Shown: piece by piece, positions 54,650 to 64,000 of the stretch | Position numbering within the stretch: position 1 is the stretch's first letter | Layout of the letters: every line of letters begins with the position of its first letter | From: Kingdonia uniflora | Lineage: Eukaryota > Streptophyta > Magnoliopsida > Ranunculales > Circaeasteraceae | Direction: 5' to 3' | Assembly: GCA_014058105.1 (NCBI GenBank) | Contig: JACGCM010000983.1 | Coordinates: 1 to 64,000, forward strand | DNA: 64,000 nt | Made by a program: the position numbers and the translations under genes | The notes under the pieces: generated by a model | Told to the model about the DNA's origin: nothing | The model's input: the letters and a program-made list of their open reading frames with translations, nothing else | The model's database searches: none

Positions 54650-55021
54650 ATGTCCAAAAACCAGCCCAAAGAAATTATTTGGACCCCCGATAGTGAGTTC
54701 GCTTTCCATGATCACAAAAGATACTTAGGGCGTCCTCCCGTAATGAGTACTCCTGTCAATGGCAAAACACTGACAATATGCTTATCAACCACGGATGATT
54801 CCATTAGCTTTGTCCTTATTAGGGAAGATGATGGTATGGAAAAACCAATCTACTTCATCAGCAAAACTCTCATGCCTGCTGAAAAAAGATATACAACAAC
54901 TGAAAAGCAGCTCCTCGCCTTGGTATACAGCTCTCAAAAACTTCGACCCCATTTCCAGGCTCATCCCAACAAAATTATTACCAAGTTTCCTCTCAAACTT
55001 GTACTCTTTAAAAAGAAATAA
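54650..55021 (+). pseudogene. First RNase H of element B
   Basis: PPVMSTPVNGKTLTICLSTT, SFVLIREDDGMEKPIYFISK and YTTTEKQLLALVYSSQKLRP: the ordinary Ty3/gypsy RNase H tether after reverse transcriptase. Ends in TAA at 55019. Confidence 0.85.
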
Positions 55022-55034
55022 TCTCAAAGAATTC

Positions 55035-55880
55035 AGCAATGGTCTGTATTCCTCGGCGAATATGACATCTCCTTCGAACCTCAGATATCGATCAAAGGAC
55101 AAGCAGTAGCCAATTTTTTGGCTGACTTTCCAGTTGAAGACCCTGAATAGGAAGAACTTGAAGAAGTACTGGCCGATGATTCCATAGCAGAACTGGATGC
55201 CTGGTCACAAAGCACAGGATGACGACTTTTTACAGATGGATCTGCTGGACCACAAGGAGCAGGGATCGACATCGTCCCCGTTACACCATCCAATCATCAA
55301 ATTGAAAAAGCTATCAAACTTAAATTTTATGCAACCAACAATGAAGCCAAGTATGAAGCTATCTTACATGGATTAGATATCGCTATAACACTGGGAGCTG
55401 ATGAAACAGTTGTTTACGTCGATTCCTTACTTGTTGCCAACCATAACAATAAAACATTTAAAATATCAGGCAAGATGGTTGATTACGTAGCTCTAATCAA
55501 AGAGAAAATGAAGAAATTTAAAATAGCAACAATCTTCTATCTCTCTCGGGCTGAGAATCGCCATGCTGACACATTAGCATACATTGCAGTAATATTCGAA
55601 GGCAGTAAAAAAAGAACTTTAGACATCAAAGTCATCGAACATTCTAGTCTCGACGTAAGCTACACCATGCAGATCCATGCCACTGAAGACGAAGATCCTA
55701 AAGATTGGAGAAGACCATTTTATGCATACCTTAATTCCAGCATCCTCCCAAGTAACAAAGAAGAAGCCCGATCGCTTTTAGCAAAATTTCCTCGATTCAT
55801 AGTTCAGAATAAAATCTTATATCGCATCACAGAAGGAGGACCACTTATTGAATGTATCTCACATAAACAAGCACAAATCT
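55035..55880 (+). pseudogene. Second (archaeal-type) RNase H of element B
   Basis: AVANFLADFPVEDPE, TAG (Trp in A), LFTDGSAGPQGAGIDIV with the catalytic Asp present, NNEAKYEAILHGLDIAITLG, VYVDSLLVANH, FYLSRAENRHADTLAYIA. Then the linker DWRRPFYAYLNSSILPSN and NKILYRITEGGPLIECIS leading to integrase. This extra aRNH domain is the Tat-lineage hallmark. Element A kept only this RNase H. Confidence 0.88.
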
Positions 55881-55882
55881 AA

Positions 55883-56528
55883 ATCAGAGAACTTCACAAA
55901 GGAATCTGCGCATCTCACATCTCGGGAAGATCATTGGCACAACAGGCATTCGCTCAAGGGTTATACTGGCCAAAGATGTGACAAGACTGTAAAGATTTTG
56001 TCCAAAAGTGCTATAAATGCCAAATCCATGCTCAAGACATCAAAATCCCAGCCCTCGACTTACATGTTAGCAATGTCCTATGGCTATTCAAAAGATGGGT
56101 GATCGATATCATTGGAATTTTCCACCCAACATCGGGTAACCAAAAGTTCATTCTTATGGTAACAGACTACTTCACTAAGTCGGTCAAAGCAGTACCTCAA
56201 TGTCACACTGTTGAAAATGAAGTTATCAAATTTTTTCGGAACACATTATTACCAGATTTGCTTGTCCACAAATGATACGATCTGATAATGACAAGGATTC
56301 ATCAGCAGTAAAGTGCTTAGTTTCCTCCATAAATACAAAATTCAACTATCTACTTCGATACCATACTACCCTCAAGGTAATGGTCAGGCTGAAGTCATCA
56401 ACAAAAGCATCAAGTCAGGGTTACGCAAGCGCCTTGAAGATAAGAAGGGCAGATGGGTGGATGAACTACTAACTCCTCGAACATCCACGGGCTATACACC
56501 ATTCATGATGGATTTCGGTACTGGTTAA
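55883..56528 (+). pseudogene. Integrase of element B
   Basis: The zinc finger reads ELHKGICASHISGRSLAQQA to CKDFVQKCYKCQ (HHCC). The core reads WVIDIIGIFHPTSGNQKF and MVTDYFTKSVKAVP. The second-Asp region near 56270 is garbled (IRSDNDKDSS), and a frame change leads to KYKIQLSTSIPYYPQGNGQA-EVINKS with the Glu. It ends near FMMDFGTG. The C-terminal chromatin-binding part is missing; a duplicated 26-bp unit CTGGTTAATGACTGAAGATG follows at 56521 and 56571. Confidence 0.85.
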
Positions 56529-56599
56529 TGACTGAAGATGAAGTACTGGTTAATGGTAGTGGGACATACTGGTTAATGACTGAAGATGAAGTACAACTC

Positions 56600-57191
56600 A
56601 AATTTTTATGGAATACAGCCCATCTAAAAATGTTCTACAATTAACCGTTGTAACCGTTATTGAATAATTCAAATCAAGACATCTTTACTGTCAATTACAT
56701 CCTTCAAACTATCATTTACTTAGTATTGATACATACTTCATAGTATGCATCACCGCTAACTTTCATCTCTTCGACTAATGCCTATCCAATTACAGGATAA
56801 CTTGGTTTGCATTTCTTTACTTACCAAACAAAACATGTCATGTTTTGACCATCTTTCTCAAAAAGCCTAAATATCCCATCGGGGAACAACATCTGGTCAT
56901 CATTCTACATTTACAAGAGCCATTGCATAGCCCTCTTTCCATCATCTCATATACTTGCTTAAAAGCATGCTCTACATATAATTTACAATACTATCTGATG
57001 CTATCAATTTTGACGAATCAAACACTTAGCATAATTTTTACAAAAACTCTATGCATTTTGAATAACTTACTTCCAAATATTCTTTACCAAACATCTCAAT
57101 AAAGCATTCAACAATAAACACAAAAAATTGTTTCGGTCCCATCGACCATTTGTACATCTTTCATAAAAACAAATACTTTTCAAACATAATT
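56600..57191. other. Region between converging integrase and antisense L
   Basis: AT-rich, no coding sequence seen. The position corresponds to the 155-bp repeat array of element A, but no tandem array is visible here. Confidence 0.55.
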
Positions 57192-60100
57192 CTACTCTGC
57201 AGGTGGAGAGATTGGGGCATCAACTTTCATTGTTAAAACTGGTATTAGCTCATCTAATATTTGCTCAGGAAGAATACCCTTAGGAATGGTCACCACAGGA
57301 GCCTCAGGTGCTTTAGGAACCTCAGCTACTTTAGGAGCTTCGTCCTCCACATCTGAATCGAGAAAAAACTGATTCTGAGCAACTGCCAAACCTTTATAAA
57401 AATATTTTTTCTCCTCCAATGCCTCGAACTGCCCAACAAAATTAGTCTTCATACGCTTGAGCAAGTCAATATTGACTCGATCAGCTTCATCTCTCACCTC
57501 ATCCAAGGCCTTTGCGTACTCCACCTTCATCGTCATCCGGGCGGATATGATCTATTCACGAACATTTCTCTTAAAGTTGGCTTTCTACAACGCCAATGCC
57601 TCTCCCTTTCCTTCGCGAGATCGGCCCTTATCTTCTGGACCTCCTTCCTCTTCACCGTGTCCCAAATTCTCTTCGCCTCGCGAATAACAACTTACTTCGC
57701 CTTCCCGGCCTCAAGCTTCTACTTTCCCAGCTTCTCCTCCAACTTTTCTTTCTCCAGGAATAAATCATCTTTTTCCTTCACCAGCTCCTTCTCAATATTT
57801 TTATACACGAGAAGCTGGTTTGCCAAACTCCCAGTATCGAGAATACGGGGTTTCTCCTCGATCAACAACTTCTTGATCTGCAATAGATTTACTATGAGAG
57901 TTCTCGATTGTTGAACCAAGTATTTTAGTCGAAGCAAAGTATAAAAATTTCTAACCTTATTCATGGTGCGGTGGCCTTTGATAAGGAAGGATGATAGACT
58001 TTCTGCCCCCACCAGGAAATCAACAAACTCCTCCTCCAAAGATGCTGTTTCAACAACATAAGACTCAATAACATGTTAGACTTCAGTCTTTGACTCCTCA
58101 AAAAGCTGTTTCTTCGTCGATCCCGAAGATGCCTTCTTCTTTGGTAATAAATAAGTAGCCGATTTTGGAGGTCAGCCATCTGGAACACTAGAGGGTGTAG
58201 CATCAACTTTCTCCCCATCCTTCATAGGAGATCTTTGAGATACCCTCATCGGGGGAGGAATAGGAGCAGCAACCTGGCTGGCAACCCTCATTTTCTTTCC
58301 CTTCCCAAAAGTTTCCATCAGTAAAGCTTCTCTTTCTGTAGTTGCAGAGTTTGTGGTATACCCACTAAGTGAAAGGTTCTTAAGGGGTAAGCTCACATCC
58401 GCAGCTTTCTTATTCCTGGTAGACATTTTTCCGTCGATGACCGGAATTTCCGCTCCTTTAGCCCGAGTTCTCTTTAAACACGCTTCTTGAAATAAACTGT
58501 CGACTTTCTCTTGGTCGACAACTAGGTTATCGATCTGACCGTAGAAGCCTTTCCTTATATTGTATAGGTTCTCTGTAACAGACAAAGTCCAATCAATCTC
58601 CTTCAAAGTTGTACAAAGACACACAAACAGAAATTAGCCACCAATCAAACCAATGAAGACTACATAAAAACTTTGATATCAAATTACCTAACCACAAACC
58701 TAGGTGGAAAGTTTTTCTTTTTAGAGGTTCCCCTGGATTTTTCTTATCAAACTCGTAGTTCCCTGACACTTGGAGATACTCCTTACAATACTGCCCTCTC
58801 GTTGATACCATTTCATAAAATAGAGGTCTCTTCAAAAACCTCGCCAAGTACCTATAACCTAGCTTCTGAGGGTTTTACTTAAGTGTATAGTACATACATA
58901 AATCATCCACAGTGATAAGTTCTTCCCCTCTCACCTTTAATCTATTATTAATCACTCCCACCACTCGAGAAAAAATCATACACATTGGGATTTAACTGAC
59001 CAGGTGCCACATCAGAAAAATTTAACAATTTCTTCTGGTCCGCTGGAAGAGGCAACTTTAGCCCTTTTTTAATCTTTTCTTAATGGACAAGAATGCCATC
59101 AAACAGAACATCTTGATCTGTCATCTCATAATGGTATTCCTCTAACTTAATGTCCTTTGGAATACTGTATTTTTCCTTAAAGCTCAAAATTTCATTTGTC
59201 TCTAGGGCCTCACCATAACACACCCCTTCTTCCCCATCGACATCTTCCTCACCACCATCACTTGCCTGCGGCTCGTGATCCACATCTGTCTCGGTCTCTT
59301 CCTCGTCAGACACTTCCACCACCCTTGGTGTAACTTTAAATTGGTCGACACTCACCATATCCGCGCTACTCGAACAAACCCTATACCTCCCCCCCCAACT
59401 TTTGGACACATGCTGTATCATCAATTAAAAGTGGTTCAGCATTCATAAGGTTGGTGAAGATTCCTTCTTTATCATCATTATGGATAGGTTCAGCCATTAT
59501 TTATGAATATGAAAATCAGATTCCCTTTTTTATGTTAGTATACTATCATATTTGATACATTATATACGTTCATATACTAATATTCATATCGTTGTCGAGT
59601 TTCATCTCCAACATGCCATTCTTTACATTACTACATTTAGTTCTTAATACAGGATTTATTTGATATTTATTCTAAGTCCTAACATCGACAACTACCTATC
59701 TATCATTACCATCTTCTAATCGAAGTACAAGACCCCTAACTTCTCGAAGACACTTCGGCAGTACCACGTTTCCCACCAAAGAAAGACGAATTCGAAAATT
59801 TCTAATTTGCGCTTTCTCTAGTGTAAAATCCAGTCCATTTCGCATGAAATCCGATGCTCCAACTGCCAAGCCTCCTCCCATATCCTAAATAATGACCGAA
59901 AACCCTACAATTGCGTCATACTCACAACGACGACAAAACCTTAGTCTCTCCCCTCATCATCAATCCGTAACTCCAACCCCTCTTTCCAACATATTCCATA
60001 ATCCTTTTCGGCACCATTCAACCATCCATTACCCACCATACAATCCATCTCACAGTAATTTTAACAAAAACCCTAAATCTATATTTTTTTTTTCTCCCAA

Positions 60101-60340
60101 CATACACATTTAAACTACAATTACTTCCTGCACTATCTCCACCATGTCTACATCTACAAAGGGTTTCTACCAAAATTGCATGAACAAGAAACAAGTATAA
60201 GAAAAATTTAAAACAATCACTAACCTTAGAGTCGCGCTGCTTCGGTATCCCTTTGCTTTACCCTCTCAATTAACATACTAATCTCCTCCTTCCTAATGGT
60301 TGACAACGACGAAAAAGATAAGAGAATCAAAACTTGAAGA
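57192..60340 (-). pseudogene. Antisense multi-exon coiled-coil gene L of element B
   Basis: Minus strand. The first, non-coding exon is about 60340-60235. Coding starts at 59497 (MAEPIHNDDKEGIFTNL) and reads CVQKLG. An eight-G run at about 59390 shifts frame, then SADMVSVDQFKVTPRVVEVS, an acidic stretch and [15 protein letters not shown]. Next come [58 protein letters not shown] and a coiled-coil half (NIEKELVKEKDDLFLEKEKL, DEVRDEADRVNIDLLKRMK). It ends near 57192 with a Pro-rich tail. Almost every block has a counterpart in C (62870-64000). Stops are scattered. Function unknown; this is the Tat antisense ORF. Confidence 0.65.
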
Positions 60341-60386
60341 ATTTTTTTCAGAATTAGTGGTTTGTCAACTGTCGCCAACCACGGGG

Positions 60387-60395
60387 CTATTTATA
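60387..60395 (-). promoter_or_regulatory. TATA box of gene L, element B
   Basis: Minus strand GGCCTATAAATAGCCCC, just upstream of the first L exon and within the end of s2. Confidence 0.7.
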
Positions 60396-60424
60396 GGCCC
60401 CATGCAACTGTTCATCGCACCCCT

Positions 60425-60661
60425 TCATGACCGTTCGAGTACTTGAGCGTAACGCTTTACTCGCCTCTTCACGAAGTCTTTGATCATTCGGCTCCTGAAT
60501 GCCAACAAGCCCATGCATTGTTGCTCAAACCCTTTCATATCTCTTTTTAACTCCCCTGATTTATCCATCCTCGCAAAAGCAACTCTTATTCTATGAAACA
60601 GAGATTGTACATCTAATTCATTGTACCTTAAAATATCACCTACACGATAACACCTAGCCAT
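60425..60661 (-). CDS. Antisense small ORF s2 of element B
   Basis: Open 78-codon minus-strand frame starting MARCYRVGDILRYNELDVQS and ending RYAQVLERS. It is basic and helical, with a Q-C near the middle (GFEQQCMGLLAF). It matches the remnant at 47205-47330 in C. A TATA box lies 44 bases upstream of the ATG. There is no recognised domain. The frame is intact, unlike most ORFs of this element. Confidence 0.55.
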   Translation of the reverse strand: MARCYRVGDILRYNELDVQSLFHRIRVAFARMDKSGELKRDMKGFEQQCMGLLAFRSRMIKDFVKRRVKRYAQVLERS

Positions 60662-60704
60662 TTTTCTCTAATAATCTAAACACATCTTTTATTATTTAAA
60701 TTCA

Positions 60705-60712
60705 CTTTTATA
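60705..60712 (-). promoter_or_regulatory. TATA box of s2, element B
   Basis: Minus strand GGATATAAAAGTGA. Confidence 0.65.
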
Positions 60713-60734
60713 TCCTCAGGCCAGTTGTAACAAT

Positions 60735-61794
60735 AATTTAAATTCAAATATTATTCGACAAAACCACTACAAAAACATCGAGGAGATATCATAATTTCAC
60801 ATATCTAAGATCTTACTTTTTTATCAATCAAACATCATTCGCACAACATATCACATCATATTCGAGAAATTTTATCATCATACACATCGACAACAACATC
60901 TGACACAAATAAATTCATTTATTTCATGACCAACACTGTACAACTTTATCATTTGTTACTAACCTAATAGACACTCAGTCCACTCTTCGACCGCTTCGAC
61001 CGGCCACAACATCTTCTTTTATCACCAATACATTGGCTCGATTTCTTATCTTGCCGACGCACTCCGAAGGACTTAACATTGCAATTGGCAGTGAAGAGCA
61101 TGCTCCTCTTCCACCTCCTTCACCTCCACTTCACTCATCTCTTCGTACTTGGGATCTACTAGCACTAGCGGTTGCCCGTTTACACAACACTTGTCGAAGT
61201 ACTAATCAAGCAACTCTTAATACTTGTCATACACCCAGTTGGACAGTTCCTCCTTACGCAGCTACACCCTTATCTTCGCCATCTTCTCAAGCAAGCACAT
61301 GACAACCTGAGCAACAAAATAAGGGCATTTATAAGTAATATTCAGACTACTCAACTACCAGCAGTCAAACCCATTGGCTTCACATTAGAACTCTCAACAT
61401 CCCAGTCAAATTAAACCTCTTCGGGAACCGTTTACATGCCCCACAAAGTCAACAAACTTCAGTTCAAGATCTTCTTACCTTGACACTATAACCTCGACAT
61501 TTCCTTATAGTTCAAAACAACTATCTCGACATCACTCTGCCTCGACAAACTATCTTGGAATGATAAATTTCCATATTATTCGAGATTGCAACATTTTTAA
61601 TCGATGCAAATTCACAAATGGTATTTTATTTCATAAGATAACTTTACATTTAGCATTCAACAATTCTATCCCTCGATTACATTACATCAAGCTACAAGTT
61701 AAATGTTATCCATCGACATAAATTACTCAAAGCTACAAGCTTCTTTTTACCAGAATCCACCCTCCTCCTCTGAAGCCACCACCATCTCACAACC
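60735..61794. other. Between s1 and s2 of element B, no gene seen
   Basis: Spacer of about 1 kb. A plus-strand frame at 61033-61302 is Pro/Ser-rich without domain similarity, and its strand disagrees with the cassette; I do not call it. Confidence 0.5.
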
Positions 61795-62136
61795 CTAGGG
61801 GCTACAAAGATGATAGCGATAGGAGAAACCACCATAGAAAGCCATGTCTGCCTTCGCATCATCATCTTCAATATGGGTAGTAGCCCATTCTCGAGGACAT
61901 TTTATGCACTCTAAGGCCGTCAATAACACAAAGTAAAATTGACACAGGAAGCAACACTCCGTTTTGGCAATCTCCGCCTCTTCCTCTGTCAAATCTTCAA
62001 ATCTTACCACCGCTAAATTTAGATAAAAAGATGACAAGGACAACTGGCCGAAATAAAGGCCCTTCAACTCCATGTACTTACCGTGCACACACTCCAAAAA
62101 ATTATTGTGTAGCGCCTAAAACTGCATCGTCACCAT
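61795..62136 (-). pseudogene. Antisense small ORF s1 of element B
   Basis: ATG at 62136 (MVTMQF), TAG at codon 7, then ALHNNFLECVHGKYMELKGL, YFGQLSLSSFYL, FEDLTEEEAEIAKTECCFLC, QFYFVLLTALECIK and FYGGFSYRYHLCSP. Apart from the single stop the frame is open and matches s1 of C block by block. Helical, with several Cys. Function unknown. Confidence 0.6.
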
Positions 62137-62186
62137 CACGACGTACTCCACCTTTACAATTCTGCCGAATAACTTCACATTCACTC

Positions 62187-62194
62187 TATTTATA
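62187..62194 (-). promoter_or_regulatory. TATA box of s1, element B
   Basis: Minus strand GGTTATAAATAGAGTG, about 50 bases before the s1 ATG, same spacing as A and C. Confidence 0.7.
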
Positions 62195-62365
62195 ACCTCA
62201 CCTTCAAAGTTACACAATCCAATGTCCTGCCATAAATTCTCCTCAAAAAATCCACATGACCAAATTTATTTGATTTTTGCTTCGGAAATGACAAAATATA
62301 AACTTCTACGACATTTGACAACCTGTTCACATTTCGATGTTCTTCTCGACGCAACATGTAATTAT

Positions 62366-62383
62366 GTCGAGAATGGGGCAATT
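62366..62383 (+). other. Polypurine tract of element B
   Basis: GTCGAGAATGGGGCAAT directly before the 3' LTR. Confidence 0.7.
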
Positions 62384-62864
62384 GTAGTAGCATATTTCCC
62401 AGATTTAACAAAGAGAAGTTAATAGAACTTAGCTGAAGATACCTCATCATTCAAGAAGATGCCCCATCTATGACCACAGTACTCGACCCATTGAAATAGT
62501 CGTTATACTTGGTCAAACAGAGCCGTTGCAGGGAGATTCGCAAAGTTTGCCCACTACCTGCCAAAATAGAAAACTGCTTTTACTTTTATTTTTGTAACTT
62601 CATGTATCTACTATAAATACATGCATAGATTATGTTAAACAAATCCATAACTCTACTAATTAGATATTCTTACGTCCTTAATAAAATAACAATTGTAATA
62701 ACTAACAGCTTATTAAAATTTCCATCAAAACCCTCCTCCAGGTCATAGTTTTTCTTAGACTTTACTGAGTTTCTACGTAAAATTCTATGTGTTTAAGCTT
62801 GTTATTGAATAATATTTACTAAAGTATTGGCAAAAATTATCCATCCAGAAAACATGTCATTATA
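62384..62864 (+). repeat. 3' LTR of element B
   Basis: TGTAGTAGCATATTTCC to ATGTCATTATA; terminal CA mutated to TA. Confidence 0.92.
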
Positions 62865-64000
62865 AGTATAGAGATTGCTCGTCAGAATCGAGCAGAATTG
62901 GAGGCTGAGGTTGTCAAGGTTTTTGAGGGGGAGAGAACAGAAACTGACGTAGGATATGAGCCATAGAAAACTGATCAGGAAGATTGCACTAGTGGAGGTG
63001 GGGAAGGAGGAGAGGGGGAGGTAGAGATGAATTTTGTTGGGGAATGTTATGGGGACGCCCCCAAAAATAAATGAAATTCAGAGTTTTAAAATAAAGTATG
63101 GCATCCCGGAGGATGTGATGTTGGAGGAGTATCTTGGGGAGATGTCGGACCAAGAGCTCCCAATGGATGGGATTCTCGTACATTAAGATCAAATAAAGAA
63201 GGGGTTAAAGTTGCCCCTTCAAGCTAACCAGAATAAAATTTTAAATTTCTACGATGTTTCCGCTAGTCAATTCAATCCAAATGTATACGACCTATTCAGG
63301 GTTGCGGCTGTGATAAATGGTAGGAGGTAATATCTGTAGATGATTTATGTGTATACTATACATTAAAATAAAATCTTCATAATGTGGGTTATAGGTATTT
63401 AGCGAGATTTCCAAAGAGACCACTCTTTTATGAGATGGTATCGACTGGGGGCAGTATTTTGCCGTGAAGCTGCTTGTGTCTGGGAACAAAGAATCTGATC
63501 CCAAAGACTCTGGGGAGCCTTTGAAGAGAATTTTTTTTATTAGGTTTGTATGGAGACTATAGTGTATATGTCGTCAAACTTTGTTTGTTGCCTGATTGAT
63601 AATGTTTTAACTCATGTTGTTTTGTGTGCAGCGTTAAAGGAGATTGGTATAAAATCTTCAGTGAAGGAAAAGTTGTATATTCCGAGAGCCAACTATTTTG
63701 GGCGAATTGATTCGCTAGTCGAAGACCAAAAGAAGGTCAAAGATTTGATTCAGAAGGCTGGGCTGAAGATAAACTGAACTAAAGGGTCAGAAATTTTAAT
63801 GGTTGATGGGAAGATATCGAGAAAAAAATAAGAGGGCTGCAGGAGCAAGTATTCCCCTCGAGAACCCTACTATAAGTAGGTATACGATGGACTCCACTGC
63901 TGCAGAGGCAGAAGCTCTTCTGACAAGGGTTTTTGGAAAAAGCAAAAGGAAGAGAGTTGTCGATGCTGAGGATGTAAGTCCAAAATGTTGAGAAGCCTAG
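62865..64000 (+). pseudogene. Antisense gene L of element C, continued
   Basis: Resumes after the B insertion: EIARQNRAELEAEVVKVF, ETDVGYEP, an acidic stretch, then after shifts YGIPEDVMLEEYLGEMSDQE and [20 protein letters not shown], ending NGRR before a donor near 63327. The next exon after TTATAG (about 63395) reads [19 protein letters not shown]. Another after GTGTGCAG (63631) reads ALKEIGIKSSVKEKLYIPR, YFGRIDSLVEDQKKVKDLI and FGKSKRKRVVDAEDVSPKC. All match gene L of B. Stops at 63774 and 63828. The coiled-coil half and the rest of element C lie beyond the window. Confidence 0.68.

Larger units (their letters stand above)
48444..62864 (+). mobile_element. Tat-type Ty3/gypsy retrotransposon B, complete, nested in C
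   Basis: LTRs at 48444-48918 and 62384-62864, flanked by AATAC (48439-48443) and AGTAT (62865-62869), which differ by two transitions. Order along the plus strand: primer site, leader (with a hAT insertion), gag, protease, reverse transcriptase, RNase H, second RNase H, integrase, then the antisense cassette on the minus strand, purine tract, LTR. The second RNase H and antisense genes identify the Tat lineage. All frames carry stops and shifts, so it is inactive. It is 14.4 kb including the 2.8-kb hAT element. Confidence 0.92.

Noticed and set aside
61033..61414. Pro/Ser-rich plus-strand frames between s1 and s2 of element B
   Set aside because: Wrong strand for the cassette, no match in A or C.
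1..64000. tRNA, rRNA, riboswitch, CRISPR or bacterial-type operon
   Set aside because: I looked for clover-leaf-type tRNA blocks, rRNA signatures and regularly spaced short repeats; the only regular array is the 155-bp one in element A, which has no spacer structure.

Overview
This window looks like repeat-rich nuclear DNA of a flowering plant, probably a eudicot. The evidence is two intron-containing CYP72A-type cytochrome P450 copies, plant-type LTR retrotransposons, a MuDR-like transposon, a hAT element carrying plant gene exons, and LINE ORF1 sequence of the DUF4283 type. I see no rRNA, tRNA, CRISPR or bacterial operon structure. Apart from the P450 pair, nearly all coding capacity belongs to mobile elements, most of it broken.

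Layout, left to right. 1-656: 5' end and LTR of a minus-strand Ty3/gypsy (Tat-type) element. 657-7628: MuDR-like element with long terminal inverted repeats of about 220 bp, a broken minus-strand transposase and plus-strand accessory or captured sequence. 8613-19616: complete Tat-type insertion A (minus strand, TSD GGGAT). It has lost protease and reverse transcriptase but keeps an antisense gene cassette and five 155-bp tandem repeats. 19770-20042: hAT-type MITE with a near-perfect 8-bp TSD. 21173-27170: LINE relic split by Tat relic D (21716-25461) and by a solo LTR (25612-26045). 27170-28320: an LTR shared by two Tat remnants. 30047-32536: short non-autonomous LTR element with TSD TAAAC. 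32655-38903: tandem CYP72A copies, each with different disabling lesions. 39097-44282: nearly complete Ty1/copia element with TSD GAAAC. 44440-45992: second LINE ORF1 copy. 45993 to the window end: Tat element C (minus), split at 48443 by Tat element B (plus, 48444-62864). B in turn contains a 2.8-kb hAT element (48981-51806) that has captured exons of three host genes.

Two things stand out. First, the hAT element carries spliceable exon fragments of coatomer beta-prime, a plant O-fucosyltransferase and BAX INHIBITOR-1. The coatomer and O-fucosyltransferase pieces are fused inside a single exon. Second, Tat elements A, B, C and D all carry, antisense to gag-pol and next to the 3' LTR, the same ordered cassette: small ORF s1 (usually starting MV-x-x-R/Q), small ORF s2, and a long multi-exon coiled-coil gene L. 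Most units have a clear TATA box 35-90 bp upstream of the ATG or first exon. Antisense ORFs in Tat-lineage elements are known in general. The repeated three-unit promoter arrangement is what I read directly here. D, and partly A, have lost the replication genes but kept this cassette.

All positions were read by eye. Family names rest on motif recognition, not on searches.
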